A stretch of 64,000 bases of DNA, taken from assembly GCA_019509785.1 (NCBI GenBank), contig JAEKLQ010000036.1, positions 57,800 to 121,799 on the forward strand, written 5' to 3'. The notes beneath the pieces were generated by a model. It was not told the DNA's origin. It saw only the letters and a program-made list of their open reading frames with translations, and did no database searches. Every line of letters starts with the position of its first letter. The stretch's first letter is position 1. The translations under genes and the position numbers were made by a program. This DNA is from Fibrobacterota bacterium (GTDB taxonomy: Bacteria > Fibrobacterota > Fibrobacteria > UBA11236). Shown here piece by piece: positions 1 through 9,324 of this stretch.

Positions 1-596
1 CCGTTCATGCGATGGTAATGCGGATTGCCCAGCACCCGCATCAAATCGGAGAGCCCCGGGGATTGCCGACCATGCGAGGTGATGAGGCTCAGGCGGGTCT
101 CGGCATTCACCTTTACCGGCAGCACTTCCAAGGGCGCATCGACGGCCAGGAACCCCCGGAACGCCCCCTCGCCCTCGGCGGCGAAATAGATCTCCCCCAG
201 TTCGGGCTTGTAGGTCATGCCGACCACCGGCTTCCCGTCCACGGCCAGGGCCAGGATCACGCCGTAGTGCTGCCCGTTCCGGATGAAGCTGGAAGTCGAA
301 TCGAGAGGATCCAAGATCCAACAGCGATGGGCCTCGTGCCAGGGGGCTTCCTTGGGATTGAGGTGCCAGGTTTCCTCGTTGAGGATGGCATCGCCGGGGA
401 AGGCGGCGGCGATCTCGCCGTCCAGATAGGCGGCGCACTGGTGATCGACGTTGGTGACGATGGAGTTATCGGCCTTGTAGGTGACTTCGGTGCCGGCGGC
501 CCGGCCCGCCAGGAGGATATCGCCCGCCGCCTGGATGATGCGGTACATGAAATCGAATTCGGCGGCATGCCGAGAACCGGTGAAGACCTGCTGCAT
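1..596 (-). CDS. Inositol monophosphatase / CysQ-type phosphatase, 3' part outside the window
   Basis: Partial minus-strand gene; 198 codons are visible and the C-terminus lies beyond base 1. The frame reads as a member of the inositol monophosphatase superfamily, Mg-dependent phosphatases acting on inositol phosphate, histidinol phosphate or 3'-phosphoadenosine nucleotides. Metal-ligand motifs are present: NEE at residues 73-75 and WILDPLDST at 93-101, with D96 and D99 matching the two acidic ligands. The usual glycine of DPLDGT is serine here. ATG at 594-596 gives a normal family N-terminus. It lies 30 bp downstream of the hydrolase gene on the same strand, so the two may be co-transcribed. 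Superfamily is secure; the substrate cannot be told from the visible part. Confidence 0.85.
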   Translation of the reverse strand, partial: MQQVFTGSRHAAEFDFMYRIIQAAGDILLAGRAAGTEVTYKADNSIVTNVDHQCAAYLDGEIAAAFPGDAILNEETWHLNPKEAPWHEAHRCWILDPLDSTSSFIRNGQHYGVILALAVDGKPVVGMTYKPELGEIYFAAEGEGAFRGFLAVDAPLEVLPVKVNAETRLSLITSHGRQSPGLSDLMRVLGNPHYHRMN

Positions 597-626
597 CCGG
601 GAATAAAGTAAGAAACGGGAGGGACG

Positions 627-1679
627 TTAAGGGCGTCGGCCGAGGGCGTCGGAGGCCTCGCCGTCGGGGGCTTCGAAAAGAAAATCGGGCCGGCGGGAAA
701 CCGCATCGGCACGCATCGTTCCGGATCGCATCGCGGGAGGGGTGAGGGAGGTGCTCTTGGCCGTGAAGAATCCCTGCTTGTCCATCCACTTCAAGCTGGA
801 ATCGCACCAGGTATGCAGGACCGAATCGTTGGGCGCGCCTTGCTGGCCGTCGGCCATTCCGAAGCCATGGCCGCCATGATCGAATTTCATGAAGGAGGCG
901 GGGATATGGTGCTTCTGCAGGGAGTCGTAATACGATTGCGGATTCTTGATGGGCACCGCCCCATCGTCGATGGCGTGGAAAAGGAACGCCGGCGGGGTCT
1001 TGTCGTTGACCTGCTTTTCGCTGGACAAGGAATCGATCATGGCTTGGCTGTTATTGGGGCCCAGCAGGTTATCGCGCGATTGCAAATGGGTGAAGGAAGA
1101 TTGCATGGTGATGACCGGATAGCCGAGGATGGAAACCGCGGGGCGGCAGGGATGGCGGTCGACGCTATCGGCGGCGGAAGGATTGCCATTGTCGTAATGG
1201 GTAGACACGGTGGAGGCCAAATGCCCGCCCGCGGAAAACCCGAGGACGCCGATACGGGAGGTATCGATGCCATACTCGGCCGCGTGGGCGTGGACCCAGC
1301 GGACCGCGCGCTGACCGTCCCACATCTCGACGGGATGATGGTACCCGTTCGATCCCAAGCGGTATTTCACCACGAAACCGGATACGCCTTTACTCGCGAG
1401 CCATTGGGCGGGAGTGTTGCCTTCGTAGGTGCTCGAAAGGCTTACGTAGGCCCCGCCGGGAAAGATTACCATGGCGGCGCCGTTCGGCTTGGACGCGGGA
1501 AAGGGCGTGATGCTCGGCTTACCGGTGGAGGCCGTGCCGGTAGAGAGGGTGCCGTTCGCGAGGGGGGCCCCCTTGGGCCATAAAAGGATTTCCTGCTGCG
1601 CCAGCGTGGCCATGGCCAGCATGGCCCAGAACGTTCCGATGGCAGGCAAACGCCTGGCCGAACCACTAATAGCGAACAT
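627..1679 (-). CDS. Secreted alpha/beta-hydrolase (esterase, BD-FAE / acetylxylan-esterase-like)
   Basis: 350 residues from ATG at 1677-1679; a longer frame reaches 1745 but this start begins the hydrophobic signal-like stretch (residues about 15-28). It has an alpha/beta-hydrolase fold with IFPGGAY as the oxyanion region (72-78), nucleophile elbow GFSAGGH with S149, an acid near D238/D239 and the catalytic histidine in the HGGHGFG segment (268-274). The order resembles exported carbohydrate esterases of the BD-FAE / xylan acetylesterase group, which remove acyl groups from plant polysaccharides; that substrate is inference. The last 40 residues form a low-complexity tail. It is the middle gene of a minus-strand group, 16 bp after the small membrane protein and 30 bp before the phosphatase. 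Confidence 0.85.
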   Translation of the reverse strand: MFAISGSARRLPAIGTFWAMLAMATLAQQEILLWPKGAPLANGTLSTGTASTGKPSITPFPASKPNGAAMVIFPGGAYVSLSSTYEGNTPAQWLASKGVSGFVVKYRLGSNGYHHPVEMWDGQRAVRWVHAHAAEYGIDTSRIGVLGFSAGGHLASTVSTHYDNGNPSAADSVDRHPCRPAVSILGYPVITMQSSFTHLQSRDNLLGPNNSQAMIDSLSSEKQVNDKTPPAFLFHAIDDGAVPIKNPQSYYDSLQKHHIPASFMKFDHGGHGFGMADGQQGAPNDSVLHTWCDSSLKWMDKQGFFTAKSTSLTPPAMRSGTMRADAVSRRPDFLFEAPDGEASDALGRRP

Positions 1680-1695
1680 GCTTAATTCCGCAGGA

Positions 1696-2091
1696 TCAGC
1701 GCGTGAACTTCCAGGCCACCGCCAGGATGGCCCCCACGACGGCAATCAGCAGGAGGGCCTTGAGCGCCATCGGCATGCCGGACTTGGTTTCTTCGGACAA
1801 CCACTCCGGGGACAAGGCCGGCATGGCGGCATCGGTGGAGGCATCCAAGGGGGCGTCGGCGCCGAAAGCGCCTGCGACTTCCTTGGGATAGGCCGAGGTG
1901 GCCATGCTGTCGGAGCGGACTTCGGCGGATGCGTGGGCCGCGTCCATATCTTCGATGCCACGCCGGCGATACTCGGCGAGGATCAAATCCACCGCCACCT
2001 GGGGCCCGTGTTCCCGGCCCGTAGAAAGCATTTGCCGCAGCTTGGCGTCCGAGACGGTTCCCAGCTTGGCTTCGAATTCGGATACTTTCAT
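1696..2091 (-). CDS. Small tail-anchored membrane protein, unknown function
   Basis: 131 residues. The N-terminal 45 residues look helical and charged (KVSEFEAKLGTVSDAKLRQM onward); a variable Ala/Ser-rich middle follows; one hydrophobic segment at about 109-129 ends in a short basic tail, giving a tail-anchored topology. The start at 2091 has an AAAGGG ribosome-binding site a few bases upstream. I do not recognise the family. It is the first gene of the likely operon with the esterase (16 bp gap) and phosphatase. Confidence 0.7.
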   Translation of the reverse strand: MKVSEFEAKLGTVSDAKLRQMLSTGREHGPQVAVDLILAEYRRRGIEDMDAAHASAEVRSDSMATSAYPKEVAGAFGADAPLDASTDAAMPALSPEWLSEETKSGMPMALKALLLIAVVGAILAVAWKFTR

Positions 2092-2226
2092 CGAACCCTT
2101 TCATGCGGACGCAGGCGCAATTCCCGCCCTCGCGGCCGCCGACCCCCGGGAGGGATCGACCGGGCTATAGTTTAGCAAACCTGCTACGGCGCTTGCAAAG
2201 GGTTCCGGGAAAAGCGGTTAAGCCGC

Positions 2227-4317
2227 TTAGGGCAGACCCAGGCCGCGCAGGCCGGCGTCCCGCACGAAACCGAAGCGCGCCACCTTCACCTGGCTTCCCC
2301 TTTCCACGTAATCGCGCGGATCGAGCCCATATTCGAAATCCGCCCTCAGGATGTAGGCGCCGGTCGAGATGCGATGGCCGTCCTGGGAGATGGGGACCCA
2401 TCCCAGGCGTAGCAGATAGGCGCGCGTAGCGGGGTCACGCGCGAGTTTCCCCGATTGCAAATCGTCCCGGGTCACTTCCACCTGGGAGCGGTTGACGAAC
2501 TGGCCCAGATTGTCGTACACGTCCAGCTTCACGATGGCGGGATGGGAAAGCTTGAAGGTGAAAACGGCCAAACCGGGATTGGCATCGCCATAGCGGGTGC
2601 TGATCCAATCTTCCGCCGTCGCGGGATGCAGGGCGGCGTAATCCTTGGCCACCCCCGCCGACTGGGAACTGGTGAGTAGCACGAAGGGATCGCGGACCTG
2701 GGACGGATTGGGGCCGGGTACCATTTTCCCGCCCGCCTCCGCGCGCAAGTCCCCGATGGTAACGCCCGGGAGCTTGGCATCGATGACGCGCCAGGGATTG
2801 GCGGGATGCGAAGAATTGCCCGCCGCATCCGTCACCTGGGTGACGCCGGCGATGGCGGTCTTCCAGCCTATCCCGGGCACGTTGGGGGATCCCGGGGCGA
2901 TGGTGAAGCTCCACGAGACGGAGCGGCCGCCTACCAGGGAATCGGGCGTGGCATCGATCAGATCCACTTGCTTCTCGACGCCGTTCTGATCCATGAACTT
3001 GAGCACGCTAGGCGCGGCCACCGCCACCGGTTCTGTGAAGCGGATGCGTATCAGGGGCTTGGGGACCTGGCTCAACGCGGTGTCGAGGATGATCTTCCAA
3101 GCCTTATCGATCACCGCCCCCACGCGATCATGCAGGGGGAAATCCCCCGCCAAGAGGCCCGTCGCCGGCTCGGCGAAGGCCTTACCGCGGTTGGCCGGAT
3201 CCTTCTCGTCCCAGCCCGTCACCGCTTTGGTGAAGAGTTGCGAATGCGACGTGATCAGCGTCTTGGCTTGATCCAGGCCGATGTCCCAGCCCCCGCGAGC
3301 GGCCTCGCCCGCCAGATCCAGTTCGAAAGCGGTTGGCGTCTTGTCAGGCACGCTGTCCAGGGCGATCTCCGCCTTGTCGGCGATGCCGTCCCCGTCGCGA
3401 TCGTACAGCCATCCTTCGACCGCCTTCACCGGCTTGGGCGGGACGGGAGGATCCGGTTTGTTCGGCGGTTCCAGTTCCAGCGAGGTGGTGATGGTGAGGC
3501 GCGATGAGATGATGCGCCTTTCCGCGAAGTAGAAGTCGAGGAAGTAGGACTTGCCGTCCGTGAGTCCCAGATTGTCCAGATCGACCGCCGCGTACTCGGC
3601 GTTGTGGATGCCGCCCAGGTCGATCACGAGCTTGTCGTTGATGAACACCCACACGTCGTCGTCCCCGCGGAAATCGAAGCGCTGGCCCGTGCCCTTGTGG
3701 TAGCTGAACTTCGCGTGCAGCTCGAGGGTGAAGCCGAAATTGTGGGAGGCCAGGTCCACGCCGTCCTTGAGGCCGGTCTGCCGATTGCCGAAGGTGGTGG
3801 TCACCGAGGGCACCTGGGGGCGCAAGGCGCCCAGCAGATTGCTATCGAGCGGGAAGAAGGCGGAGCTGTCGAAGGTGTACACCGAACCGTTCTTCTTGAA
3901 GGTCATGTCGAGGAAGAAGGCGCGATTGATGTCCGGGGTGCGCGTGGTATACCATTCGTTGAAGCGGCTGCGGAAGCAGTTGGGCGGGGCATCGAATCCC
4001 GCCTTGAGCCCGGGGCCCACCGAATCCCGATCCGCGTGGATGAAGCCGGGAAGCTTGTCCGGATTGGGGTCGGAAGCGACGGGCGCGTTCTGCACCGCGC
4101 CCTGGGCCGCCGACGGCTTGTCGAAGCAGCCCCAGTTCTCATGGCCGCTGGTGTCCTGGTTGGGGTTGAAATCGGGATGCCCCCCCGTGGCCTGCCCTTC
4201 TTGCAACTCCGCGAAATCCCGCACCACCCCGGTCAGGGTAAGCGCATCCTGCCCCCAAGCCGCCGCGACCATCAGAACGGCCGTCATGAAAGCCCGCCCA
4301 CCGAATCCAGTCCTCAT
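2227..4317 (-). CDS. Secreted fibro-slime domain protein, large
   Basis: 696 residues. Signal peptide at about 1-22 (ends AAAWGQ). Residues 27-283 form a fibro-slime domain (TIGR02148 type, PA14-like), recognised by GDDDVWVF at 219-225, then [11 protein letters not shown] and a DFYFAERR block. A proline-rich linker follows (about 284-300), then a Ca-binding-like segment [13 protein letters not shown]. The C-terminal part is beta-rich and carries [19 protein letters not shown], which resembles FlgD-type Ig or sorting domains. Fibro-slime proteins are characteristic of Fibrobacter and probably act in adhesion or slime; role here is inference. A paralogue lies at 33339-34421. Transcribed divergently from the prolyl isomerase. 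Confidence 0.88.
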   Translation of the reverse strand: MRTGFGGRAFMTAVLMVAAAWGQDALTLTGVVRDFAELQEGQATGGHPDFNPNQDTSGHENWGCFDKPSAAQGAVQNAPVASDPNPDKLPGFIHADRDSVGPGLKAGFDAPPNCFRSRFNEWYTTRTPDINRAFFLDMTFKKNGSVYTFDSSAFFPLDSNLLGALRPQVPSVTTTFGNRQTGLKDGVDLASHNFGFTLELHAKFSYHKGTGQRFDFRGDDDVWVFINDKLVIDLGGIHNAEYAAVDLDNLGLTDGKSYFLDFYFAERRIISSRLTITTSLELEPPNKPDPPVPPKPVKAVEGWLYDRDGDGIADKAEIALDSVPDKTPTAFELDLAGEAARGGWDIGLDQAKTLITSHSQLFTKAVTGWDEKDPANRGKAFAEPATGLLAGDFPLHDRVGAVIDKAWKIILDTALSQVPKPLIRIRFTEPVAVAAPSVLKFMDQNGVEKQVDLIDATPDSLVGGRSVSWSFTIAPGSPNVPGIGWKTAIAGVTQVTDAAGNSSHPANPWRVIDAKLPGVTIGDLRAEAGGKMVPGPNPSQVRDPFVLLTSSQSAGVAKDYAALHPATAEDWISTRYGDANPGLAVFTFKLSHPAIVKLDVYDNLGQFVNRSQVEVTRDDLQSGKLARDPATRAYLLRLGWVPISQDGHRISTGAYILRADFEYGLDPRDYVERGSQVKVARFGFVRDAGLRGLGLP

Positions 4318-4413
4318 CCTCTTCCCCTATTCCGTCCGGCCGAAGTTGCTAATTTCACCGCTCATACGTCCCGGATCCGCCATCGGAATCCGGGCCATGC
4401 AAAGGAGCATCCC

Positions 4414-5526
4414 TTGGCCATTGGCAAATCCAGAATCCCCTTGGCGGCGTTACCGCTCGTCTTCGCAGTTTGCGTTCCGGGCCTATCAACTGGCGCAGGT
4501 TCCGCGGGAACCCCCTCGTCCGAAGCCGCGCCCGCCAGCGACACGGCCCATACCGCGGCCGTAGCCAAGGCCGCCCCCGAATCGAAGGGTCCCTTGGCTC
4601 CCGGCCTCTATGCCGCGATTTTCACGGCGAAGGGAAAAATAACTACACAGTTGGAGCCGGAGAAAGCCCCTCTGACGGTAATCAACTTCGTCGCCCTCGC
4701 CGAAGGCGCCAAGTCGACCAATAAACCCGCGGGAACGCGTTTTTACGATGGATTGACCTTCCATCGGGTCGTCCCTAATTTCATGATTCAAGGCGGCGAC
4801 CCCGATGGGAACGGCTCCGGCGGGCCCGGGTACCAGTTCGCCGACGAGTTCGACCCCTCCTTGAGGTTCGATCGCCCGGGCATCCTGGCCATGGCCAACG
4901 CGGGTCCCGGCACCAACGGCAGCCAATTCTTCATCACCCACGTGCCCACCCCCCACCTCAACGATCACCACACCATTTTCGGCCACGTGGTGGAAGGCCA
5001 GGACGTGGTGAACGCGGTGGTGGTCGGCACCGTCATCGATAGCATCCGCATCATTCGCGAAGGCGCGAAGGCGAAGAAGTTCAAGGCCGATGAAGCGGCC
5101 TTCCAGGCGCTGGAGAAAAAGACGGCCGCCCTGAACGAGGCCAAGAAGAAGAAGGCCGTGGCGGGAGACGAGGCCTTGCGGAAGAAGGCAATCAAAACCC
5201 CTTCGGGCCTCATGTACGTCGTGACCCGCCCCGGGGCCGGTCCCAAGCCCGCTCCGGGCGCCAAGGTAAAGGTCCACTATGCCGGCCGCCTCACCGATGG
5301 TACCGAGTTCGACAACAGCTACACGCGCGGGCAACCCATCGAAATCCAAATCGGCTCGGGCATGGTCATTCCCGGCTGGGACGAAGGCATCATGATGATG
5401 CAGAAGGGCGAGAAGCGGACCCTGTTCATCCCGGGCGAACTCGGCTACGGCCCCCAAGGCTATCCGCCCCGGATTCCCCCGAACGCAACCCTCGTGTTCG
5501 ACGTGGAGTTGGTCGACTTCCAATAA
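4414..5526 (+). CDS. Exported peptidyl-prolyl isomerase, cyclophilin-FKBP fusion
   Basis: 370 residues with two isomerase domains. I start it at TTG 4414-4416 because AAAGGAG lies at 4401-4407 with ideal spacing; the open frame extends far upstream but there it only shadows the antisense fibro-slime gene. A hydrophobic segment at about 6-24 suggests export. The cyclophilin domain is at about 55-215, with [15 protein letters not shown] and [10 protein letters not shown] motifs. An Ala/Lys-rich helical linker (about 215-260) joins an FKBP domain (about 264-368) with [26 protein letters not shown] and a C-terminal VFDVELVDF. It would catalyse proline cis-trans isomerisation on periplasmic proteins. 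A strong hairpin follows at 5547. Confidence 0.92.
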   Translation: MAIGKSRIPLAALPLVFAVCVPGLSTGAGSAGTPSSEAAPASDTAHTAAVAKAAPESKGPLAPGLYAAIFTAKGKITTQLEPEKAPLTVINFVALAEGAKSTNKPAGTRFYDGLTFHRVVPNFMIQGGDPDGNGSGGPGYQFADEFDPSLRFDRPGILAMANAGPGTNGSQFFITHVPTPHLNDHHTIFGHVVEGQDVVNAVVVGTVIDSIRIIREGAKAKKFKADEAAFQALEKKTAALNEAKKKKAVAGDEALRKKAIKTPSGLMYVVTRPGAGPKPAPGAKVKVHYAGRLTDGTEFDNSYTRGQPIEIQIGSGMVIPGWDEGIMMMQKGEKRTLFIPGELGYGPQGYPPRIPPNATLVFDVELVDFQ

Positions 5527-5546
5527 GCTCGGAAGGTGCGATATCG

Positions 5547-5576
5547 GCTGACGCCCGCGCGGACGCGGGCGTCAGC
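5547..5576 (+). terminator. 13-bp perfect hairpin after the prolyl isomerase gene
   Basis: Arms 5547-5559 and 5564-5576 pair perfectly (GCTGACGCCCGCG with its complement) around the loop CGGA. It lies 21 bp after the isomerase stop. No T-run follows, so it may stop transcription imperfectly or protect the mRNA 3' end. Confidence 0.6.
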
Positions 5577-5764
5577 CCGCAGAGTTCGCGCCATGGCGAA
5601 GCGGCTTTTCAGGGCTGGCCTGCTACGCGAGGACAGGCGCGAAGTGGAGAGGGCCGACTCCCGGAGCGCTCGCCCGCAGCGTAAAGCGAAAGCCCATTTC
5701 AGAGCAAGCAGGGCTCACCAGAGCAGATTAAGGAATTAATCCAAGGGTGCGTTTGGTTCGGAAA

Positions 5765-6880
5765 TTAGAGCTTCGTCCTTTGTTTTTTTTGCTTTGATTC
5801 GTACTCCGCGCGTGCTTTATATGCTACAGCATTCTCGATGAGCAATACGCCCCAGGCCTGCTCATCGTCCTGCTTCTGATCGAGAACGAATTGCACGTGC
5901 AGGTCATTGGATTTCCACTCCATTTCAGGGGCTGTCCATGCTTTACCATATGTGTTCCGGAACGAAGTCTTTATTTCCCGGGTGGGAGGACCGAACTTCT
6001 CGACGAGGTCCTCGCGGAAATTTGCATCTCTTGCCGATGCTCGCACTTGAACCGCAACGAGCATGGAATTCCAAATCTGACCCACCATCGGGGTGGCCGA
6101 CGCGACCCAGTCCGGAACGGAAACTCCGACGAGTTTTACCGCGTCGCCGAGCAAATCCGGCTGCCATGCGCCCGCCGCGGCCGCTAGGCTCCCGAATAAC
6201 ATATTGGAAAAATCATCGCCTTCGCTGGAGTTTTTATTTCGCATCTCCTGGAAGCAAAGTCCCGAGCTCTGATTTGCGCAATTCGGCATCTGCTCGATAA
6301 GTTGGCCCCCTAGGACCAGGCCAAACACCTTGGGCAAATCGCGTTTGGCCTGTTCTGCCTCCATAACAAGGCGCGTTAGTGACTCGTGGAATTGGGGCGA
6401 ATTGCGGTAGAATTCCACCGAAGCAGGGGTTAAGAACCGTGATAAAACCTCAATGCGGAACTTTTCGTCGTCCACATATCGTCCCGCAGGCGAGGAAGAT
6501 GGTTCCTTCCAAACCTTCATCCCGCCGCCGTACTCCATCCAGTAATACCAAGCCTGATCTCCGTACGCAGGGATCCGTCCGCAGCGAGAATAGAGGTAAT
6601 GTTTCATCACGCCGAGCGCAGCCAATAGGTGGACCGCTTGATCCGGAGCTGCTTCCGCAGCGTAAGCCGCCGCGATGGTTTCCTTCTTCATGGGAAGCTC
6701 TTTGATCCAAGGAAGCGGGGTTATAACTCTCTTCTGATTGTCAGCAGTCGAGCCCGTGTTCCCTTGGTTAGCTTCCGTTTTGACCTGCTGTTTTGGTTCA
6801 GCTAAAGCCGACCGCGGAACCGAGAGGAACGTCAATGTGGCTAGTCCAGCCGCGAACCGAATTCTGACAATTGTATTCAT
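5765..6880 (-). CDS. Exported protein of unknown function in a lower-GC segment
   Basis: 371 residues from ATG 6878-6880 (a TTG codon directly upstream is an alternative); AGGAG lies 12 bases upstream. Signal peptide about 1-28 ending SALA, then a Gln/Asn/Thr-rich linker and a mostly helical domain with several cysteines (RCGRIPAYG, PNCANQSSGLCFQ). No membrane segment beyond the signal and no motif I can assign. Base composition is clearly lower in GC than the flanking genes, and the codon use differs, which suggests horizontal acquisition. It stands alone on the minus strand between the intact isomerase gene and a broken FKBP fragment. Confidence 0.75.
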   Translation of the reverse strand: MNTIVRIRFAAGLATLTFLSVPRSALAEPKQQVKTEANQGNTGSTADNQKRVITPLPWIKELPMKKETIAAAYAAEAAPDQAVHLLAALGVMKHYLYSRCGRIPAYGDQAWYYWMEYGGGMKVWKEPSSSPAGRYVDDEKFRIEVLSRFLTPASVEFYRNSPQFHESLTRLVMEAEQAKRDLPKVFGLVLGGQLIEQMPNCANQSSGLCFQEMRNKNSSEGDDFSNMLFGSLAAAAGAWQPDLLGDAVKLVGVSVPDWVASATPMVGQIWNSMLVAVQVRASARDANFREDLVEKFGPPTREIKTSFRNTYGKAWTAPEMEWKSNDLHVQFVLDQKQDDEQAWGVLLIENAVAYKARAEYESKQKKQRTKL

Positions 6881-7190
6881 CAAGTTCGAGGTCTCCTAGA
6901 CCGCCCTGGGGTTGATCCTCAGCCGGGTAGCCTTTTTACGGGAAAGCAACCGAATTAGCAAAGTGAGCACATGAAAAAGCGTAAGTATTTTGAAGATTTT
7001 TTCCAAACTCGCCGGTACCGCCAAACGTCGATCCGCAATAAAAAATGGTCAGGGTGGAGGTTCGATCGGGGACCGGAAAAACTTGCCGACTGTGTGTTCG
7101 AAAACCAATTCCAGCATTTATCGTCGTCCGGAGACTAACAGCGCGGGCTTTAATAAGTATTCAATATTCGACTATTTAAATTTTACATCT

Positions 7191-7213
7191 CCGCAGCGCA
7201 CGATGCGCTGCGG
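7191..7213. repeat. 10-bp perfect palindromic hairpin at the edge of the AT-rich spacer
   Basis: Arms 7191-7200 and 7204-7213 (CCGCAGCGCA / TGCGCTGCGG) pair perfectly around loop CGA. It sits between an AT-rich stretch (7150-7190) and the FKBP remnant, in the non-coding interval 6884-7421. I see no other gene in that interval apart from the remnant. Confidence 0.5.
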
Positions 7214-7245
7214 CTCGTATATCCGCACCCCCCATAGAACACAAC

Positions 7246-7356
7246 GGGCGCGAAGGTGAAAGTCCATTACGCGGGCCGCCTCACCGACGGCACCGAGTTC
7301 GACAGCAGCTACGAGCGCGGGGAACCGATCGAATTCCAATTTGCACGGGCATGGTG
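7246..7356 (+). pseudogene. Remnant of a second FKBP-type isomerase gene
   Basis: About 37 codons read [17 protein letters not shown], then [14 protein letters not shown], closely matching the FKBP domain of the intact gene at about 5256-5366. Amino-acid differences (DSSYERGEP against DNSYTRGQP) indicate a diverged paralogue rather than a fresh copy. After the PIEFQF block one base seems to be missing: restoring it gives QFGTGMVKP, the expected FKBP continuation. There is no start, no N-terminal half and no C-terminal half. A genuine terminator hairpin with a T-run follows at 7366, as expected for the old gene end. Confidence 0.8.
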
Positions 7357-7365
7357 AAACCCGAT

Positions 7366-7410
7366 CGCCCGGCGCAGCGCTCGCAGCGCCGGGCGCCCCT
7401 CCCCTTTTTT
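7366..7410 (+). terminator. Intrinsic terminator after the FKBP remnant
   Basis: Arms 7366-7375 and 7386-7395 (CGCCCGGCGC with its complement) form a perfect 10-bp stem with a 10-nt loop; TTTTTT follows at 7405-7410. The methyltransferase gene converges on it from the other side, ending at 7422. Confidence 0.65.
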
Positions 7411-7421
7411 CCGGATCGGGT

Positions 7422-8489
7422 TCAGCGGAAGGCGATGGCCGCGCTGGTAGGCCCGGCCAAAGGCATCCACTCCGTACGGGAGAACCCCGCTTGATGCGCC
7501 AGGCGGTCGAAATCGTTGAAGGTGAAATCCGCTCCGGCCTTGGTCTCGATCAGCATGTTGAGGGACATCAGCAAACCGAAGGCGTTCACGCTGCGGTCGT
7601 TGTCGATGATGTTCTCGACGCAGATGAAGGCGCCGCCCTTGGGCAGGGCTTCATACGCCTTCCGCATCAGCGTCAGCTTTTCCTGGTCGCCCCAGTCGTG
7701 GAGGATGTTGCCCATGGCGATCACATCGCTCTTGGGAAGCGCTTGCTTGAAGAAATCCCCGGCGGCGGTCTTCACCCGGGAGGACAGGTTGCGCTTGGCG
7801 ATATGGGCCTGCGCGATGGGTTCCACGGCGGGCAAATCGAAACTGGTGCAATGCAGGGAAGGATTGTTCATCGCGACGGCGATGGAAAGCGAGCCGTTGG
7901 CGCCGCCCACATCGCAAAAAGTGGCGTAACCGGAAAAATCGAATTTGCCGGCCAGGGCCATGAAGGCGCCCATCTGGATTCCGGACATGGCCTGCAGGAA
8001 CTCCTGCAAGGCTTCCGGATTGGCGTATACCGCATCGAATATGTTCCCGCTTACGGAGGGATCCTTCACTTCATTCTGAGGCAAGCCCGTCTTGAGACCC
8101 GTTTCCAAGTCGCCCCAAAACCGGTACAGCCGGTTGTTGGACATCTCCAGGACTCCGCCCAGGTAGGCGGGCTTGTTCTTGTCCAGGAAGAAATCGGAAT
8201 CCGGTGCGTTGGCGTAGACGCCTTCCGCGCCGATCCCCTCCCGCTTCAGGAAACCCAAGGCGACCAGCGCGTCCAGGAAATCCAGGTAAGCCCGGGGGTG
8301 CAGCCCCAGGGTTTGGCGGATCGCCTCCCCCGTCAGGGGTTTGCGCGCGAGCAAGGTGAACAATTTCAGGTTTACGGCGGTAAGCACGGTCTTGGATGCC
8401 CAGAACCCCATGCCGATTTTCAGGATGTGCTCGGGATTGGGGTGATGGGCGGGGGCTTGGGCCGGGGCGGATTGGGTCAAGGTTTCCAT
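7422..8489 (-). CDS. SAM-dependent O-methyltransferase (acetylserotonin-OMT-like family)
   Basis: 355 residues. ATG at 8487-8489 is chosen because GGAGG lies 7 bases upstream; a GTG at 8507 is weaker. The N-terminal 100 residues form the winged-helix dimerisation domain of small-molecule O-methyltransferases (LKLFTLLARKPLTGEAIRQT). The SAM site is CDVGGANGSL at 192-201, followed by FDLP (218-221) and GDFF. The general-base region NILHDWGD carries H264, the typical catalytic histidine. Such enzymes methylate hydroxyl groups of aromatic or polyketide-like metabolites; the substrate here is unknown. It follows a Crp/Fnr regulator on the same strand after 106 bp that contain a pair of direct repeats. 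Confidence 0.88.
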   Translation of the reverse strand: METLTQSAPAQAPAHHPNPEHILKIGMGFWASKTVLTAVNLKLFTLLARKPLTGEAIRQTLGLHPRAYLDFLDALVALGFLKREGIGAEGVYANAPDSDFFLDKNKPAYLGGVLEMSNNRLYRFWGDLETGLKTGLPQNEVKDPSVSGNIFDAVYANPEALQEFLQAMSGIQMGAFMALAGKFDFSGYATFCDVGGANGSLSIAVAMNNPSLHCTSFDLPAVEPIAQAHIAKRNLSSRVKTAAGDFFKQALPKSDVIAMGNILHDWGDQEKLTLMRKAYEALPKGGAFICVENIIDNDRSVNAFGLLMSLNMLIETKAGADFTFNDFDRLAHQAGFSRTEWMPLAGPTSAAIAFR

Positions 8490-8560
8490 GTCGATTCCTC
8501 CATTCACGTTCGTGGCGTTACGAATCGTACAGGAAAGGTACGCCTCCGCGTGGCGGATTC

Positions 8561-8602
8561 CCTTGACTCGGGTTAGGATCGCTCCTTGACTTGGGTTAAG
8601 AT
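8561..8602. promoter_or_regulatory. Two 19-bp direct repeats, candidate operator before the methyltransferase
   Basis: CCTTGACTCGGGTTAGGAT at 8561-8579 and CCTTGACTTGGGTTAAGAT at 8584-8602 match at 17 of 19 positions and are 23 bp apart, about two helical turns. The second overlaps the stop codon of the Crp/Fnr gene. The placement suits binding by an activator upstream of the methyltransferase promoter. Confidence 0.55.
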
Positions 8603-9198
8603 TTTTCGGGGTTTCCCGCCAGGCGCCTCCGGATGCGGCTGAGGGACTCCGGTTCGATGCCGAGATAGGATGCGATATAATGCAACGGGATGCGTTGGAA
8701 CAGGCCGGGCTGCTCTTTGAACAACAAGAGATACCTGTCCTCGGGCGATCCGGTTTTGGAGATGGACATCCGTTTCAGCGTCGCGAAATGGTTACGCTGG
8801 ATTTTTTCATCATGGAATTGCCCGTACTTGGGGAAAGCCTCCTTAACGCGCGCGAACTCTTCCAACGGCAGGGTCAGCAACTCCGAGTCTTCCAGGGCCT
8901 GGACATAGTAGATGGTCGGCTTCTGGAAAAGGAAACTTTCCAAATCGCCTACCCACCAGTCTTCCGTGGCGAAGTTGACGATGCTTTCCTTGCCTTGGTC
9001 ATTGATGACGTACCTGCGAAAACATCCCTTGTTGACATAGGCCTTCGCGCGGCAGATTTCCCCGGCCTGGAGGAAATGATCCTTTTTCCGGACGCACCGG
9101 CTTTGCCAGTACCCCAGGAAAGCATCGATCTCCCCTTCGCTTAAGCCTACCTTATCGCGCAAGAGATCCACGAAGCGCGTATCGGGCCGGATTGCCAT
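8596..9198 (-). CDS. Crp/Fnr-family transcriptional regulator
   Basis: 200 residues. An N-terminal cyclic-nucleotide-binding-like beta-roll (about 20-125; CFRRYVINDQGKESIVNFAT and a DWWVGDLESF stretch) is joined by a long dimerisation helix to a C-terminal helix-turn-helix (RIPLHYIASYLGIEPESLSR, about 165-190). This is the short form common in Bacteroidota and Fibrobacterota. No Fnr-type cysteine cluster is visible. The gene lies directly upstream of the O-methyltransferase in the same direction, and the direct repeats at its 3' end are its most obvious candidate target. Effector unknown. Confidence 0.88.
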   Translation of the reverse strand: MAIRPDTRFVDLLRDKVGLSEGEIDAFLGYWQSRCVRKKDHFLQAGEICRAKAYVNKGCFRRYVINDQGKESIVNFATEDWWVGDLESFLFQKPTIYYVQALEDSELLTLPLEEFARVKEAFPKYGQFHDEKIQRNHFATLKRMSISKTGSPEDRYLLLFKEQPGLFQRIPLHYIASYLGIEPESLSRIRRRLAGNPEKS

Positions 9199-9324
9199 GT
9201 CGTAAAACTAACACCTGTTCCGGTGGAACTTGCCTTCCCTCCCCGCAAAGCCGTAATTATAAAGGTCGCCGTCGCGCCGGCGCGCTTAATCTGACCCGCA
9301 ATCACGAAACCAAGCAGGTCCCCC

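Noticed and set aside
3604..4413. N-terminal extension of the cyclophilin-FKBP frame
   Set aside because: It is antisense to the fibro-slime gene; a TTG start with a strong ribosome-binding site at 4401-4407 explains the real gene.
5577..5760. Structured-looking stretch considered as a tRNA or tmRNA
   Set aside because: No T-arm GTTCGA consensus, no acceptor stem and no CCA end could be fitted.
7064..7090. GGTTCGATC resembling a tRNA T-arm
   Set aside because: No D-arm, anticodon arm or acceptor pairing in the surrounding 90 bases.
6990..7259. 89-codon ORF in the AT-rich spacer
   Set aside because: No ribosome-binding site, low complexity, and it runs into the FKBP fragment in a different frame.
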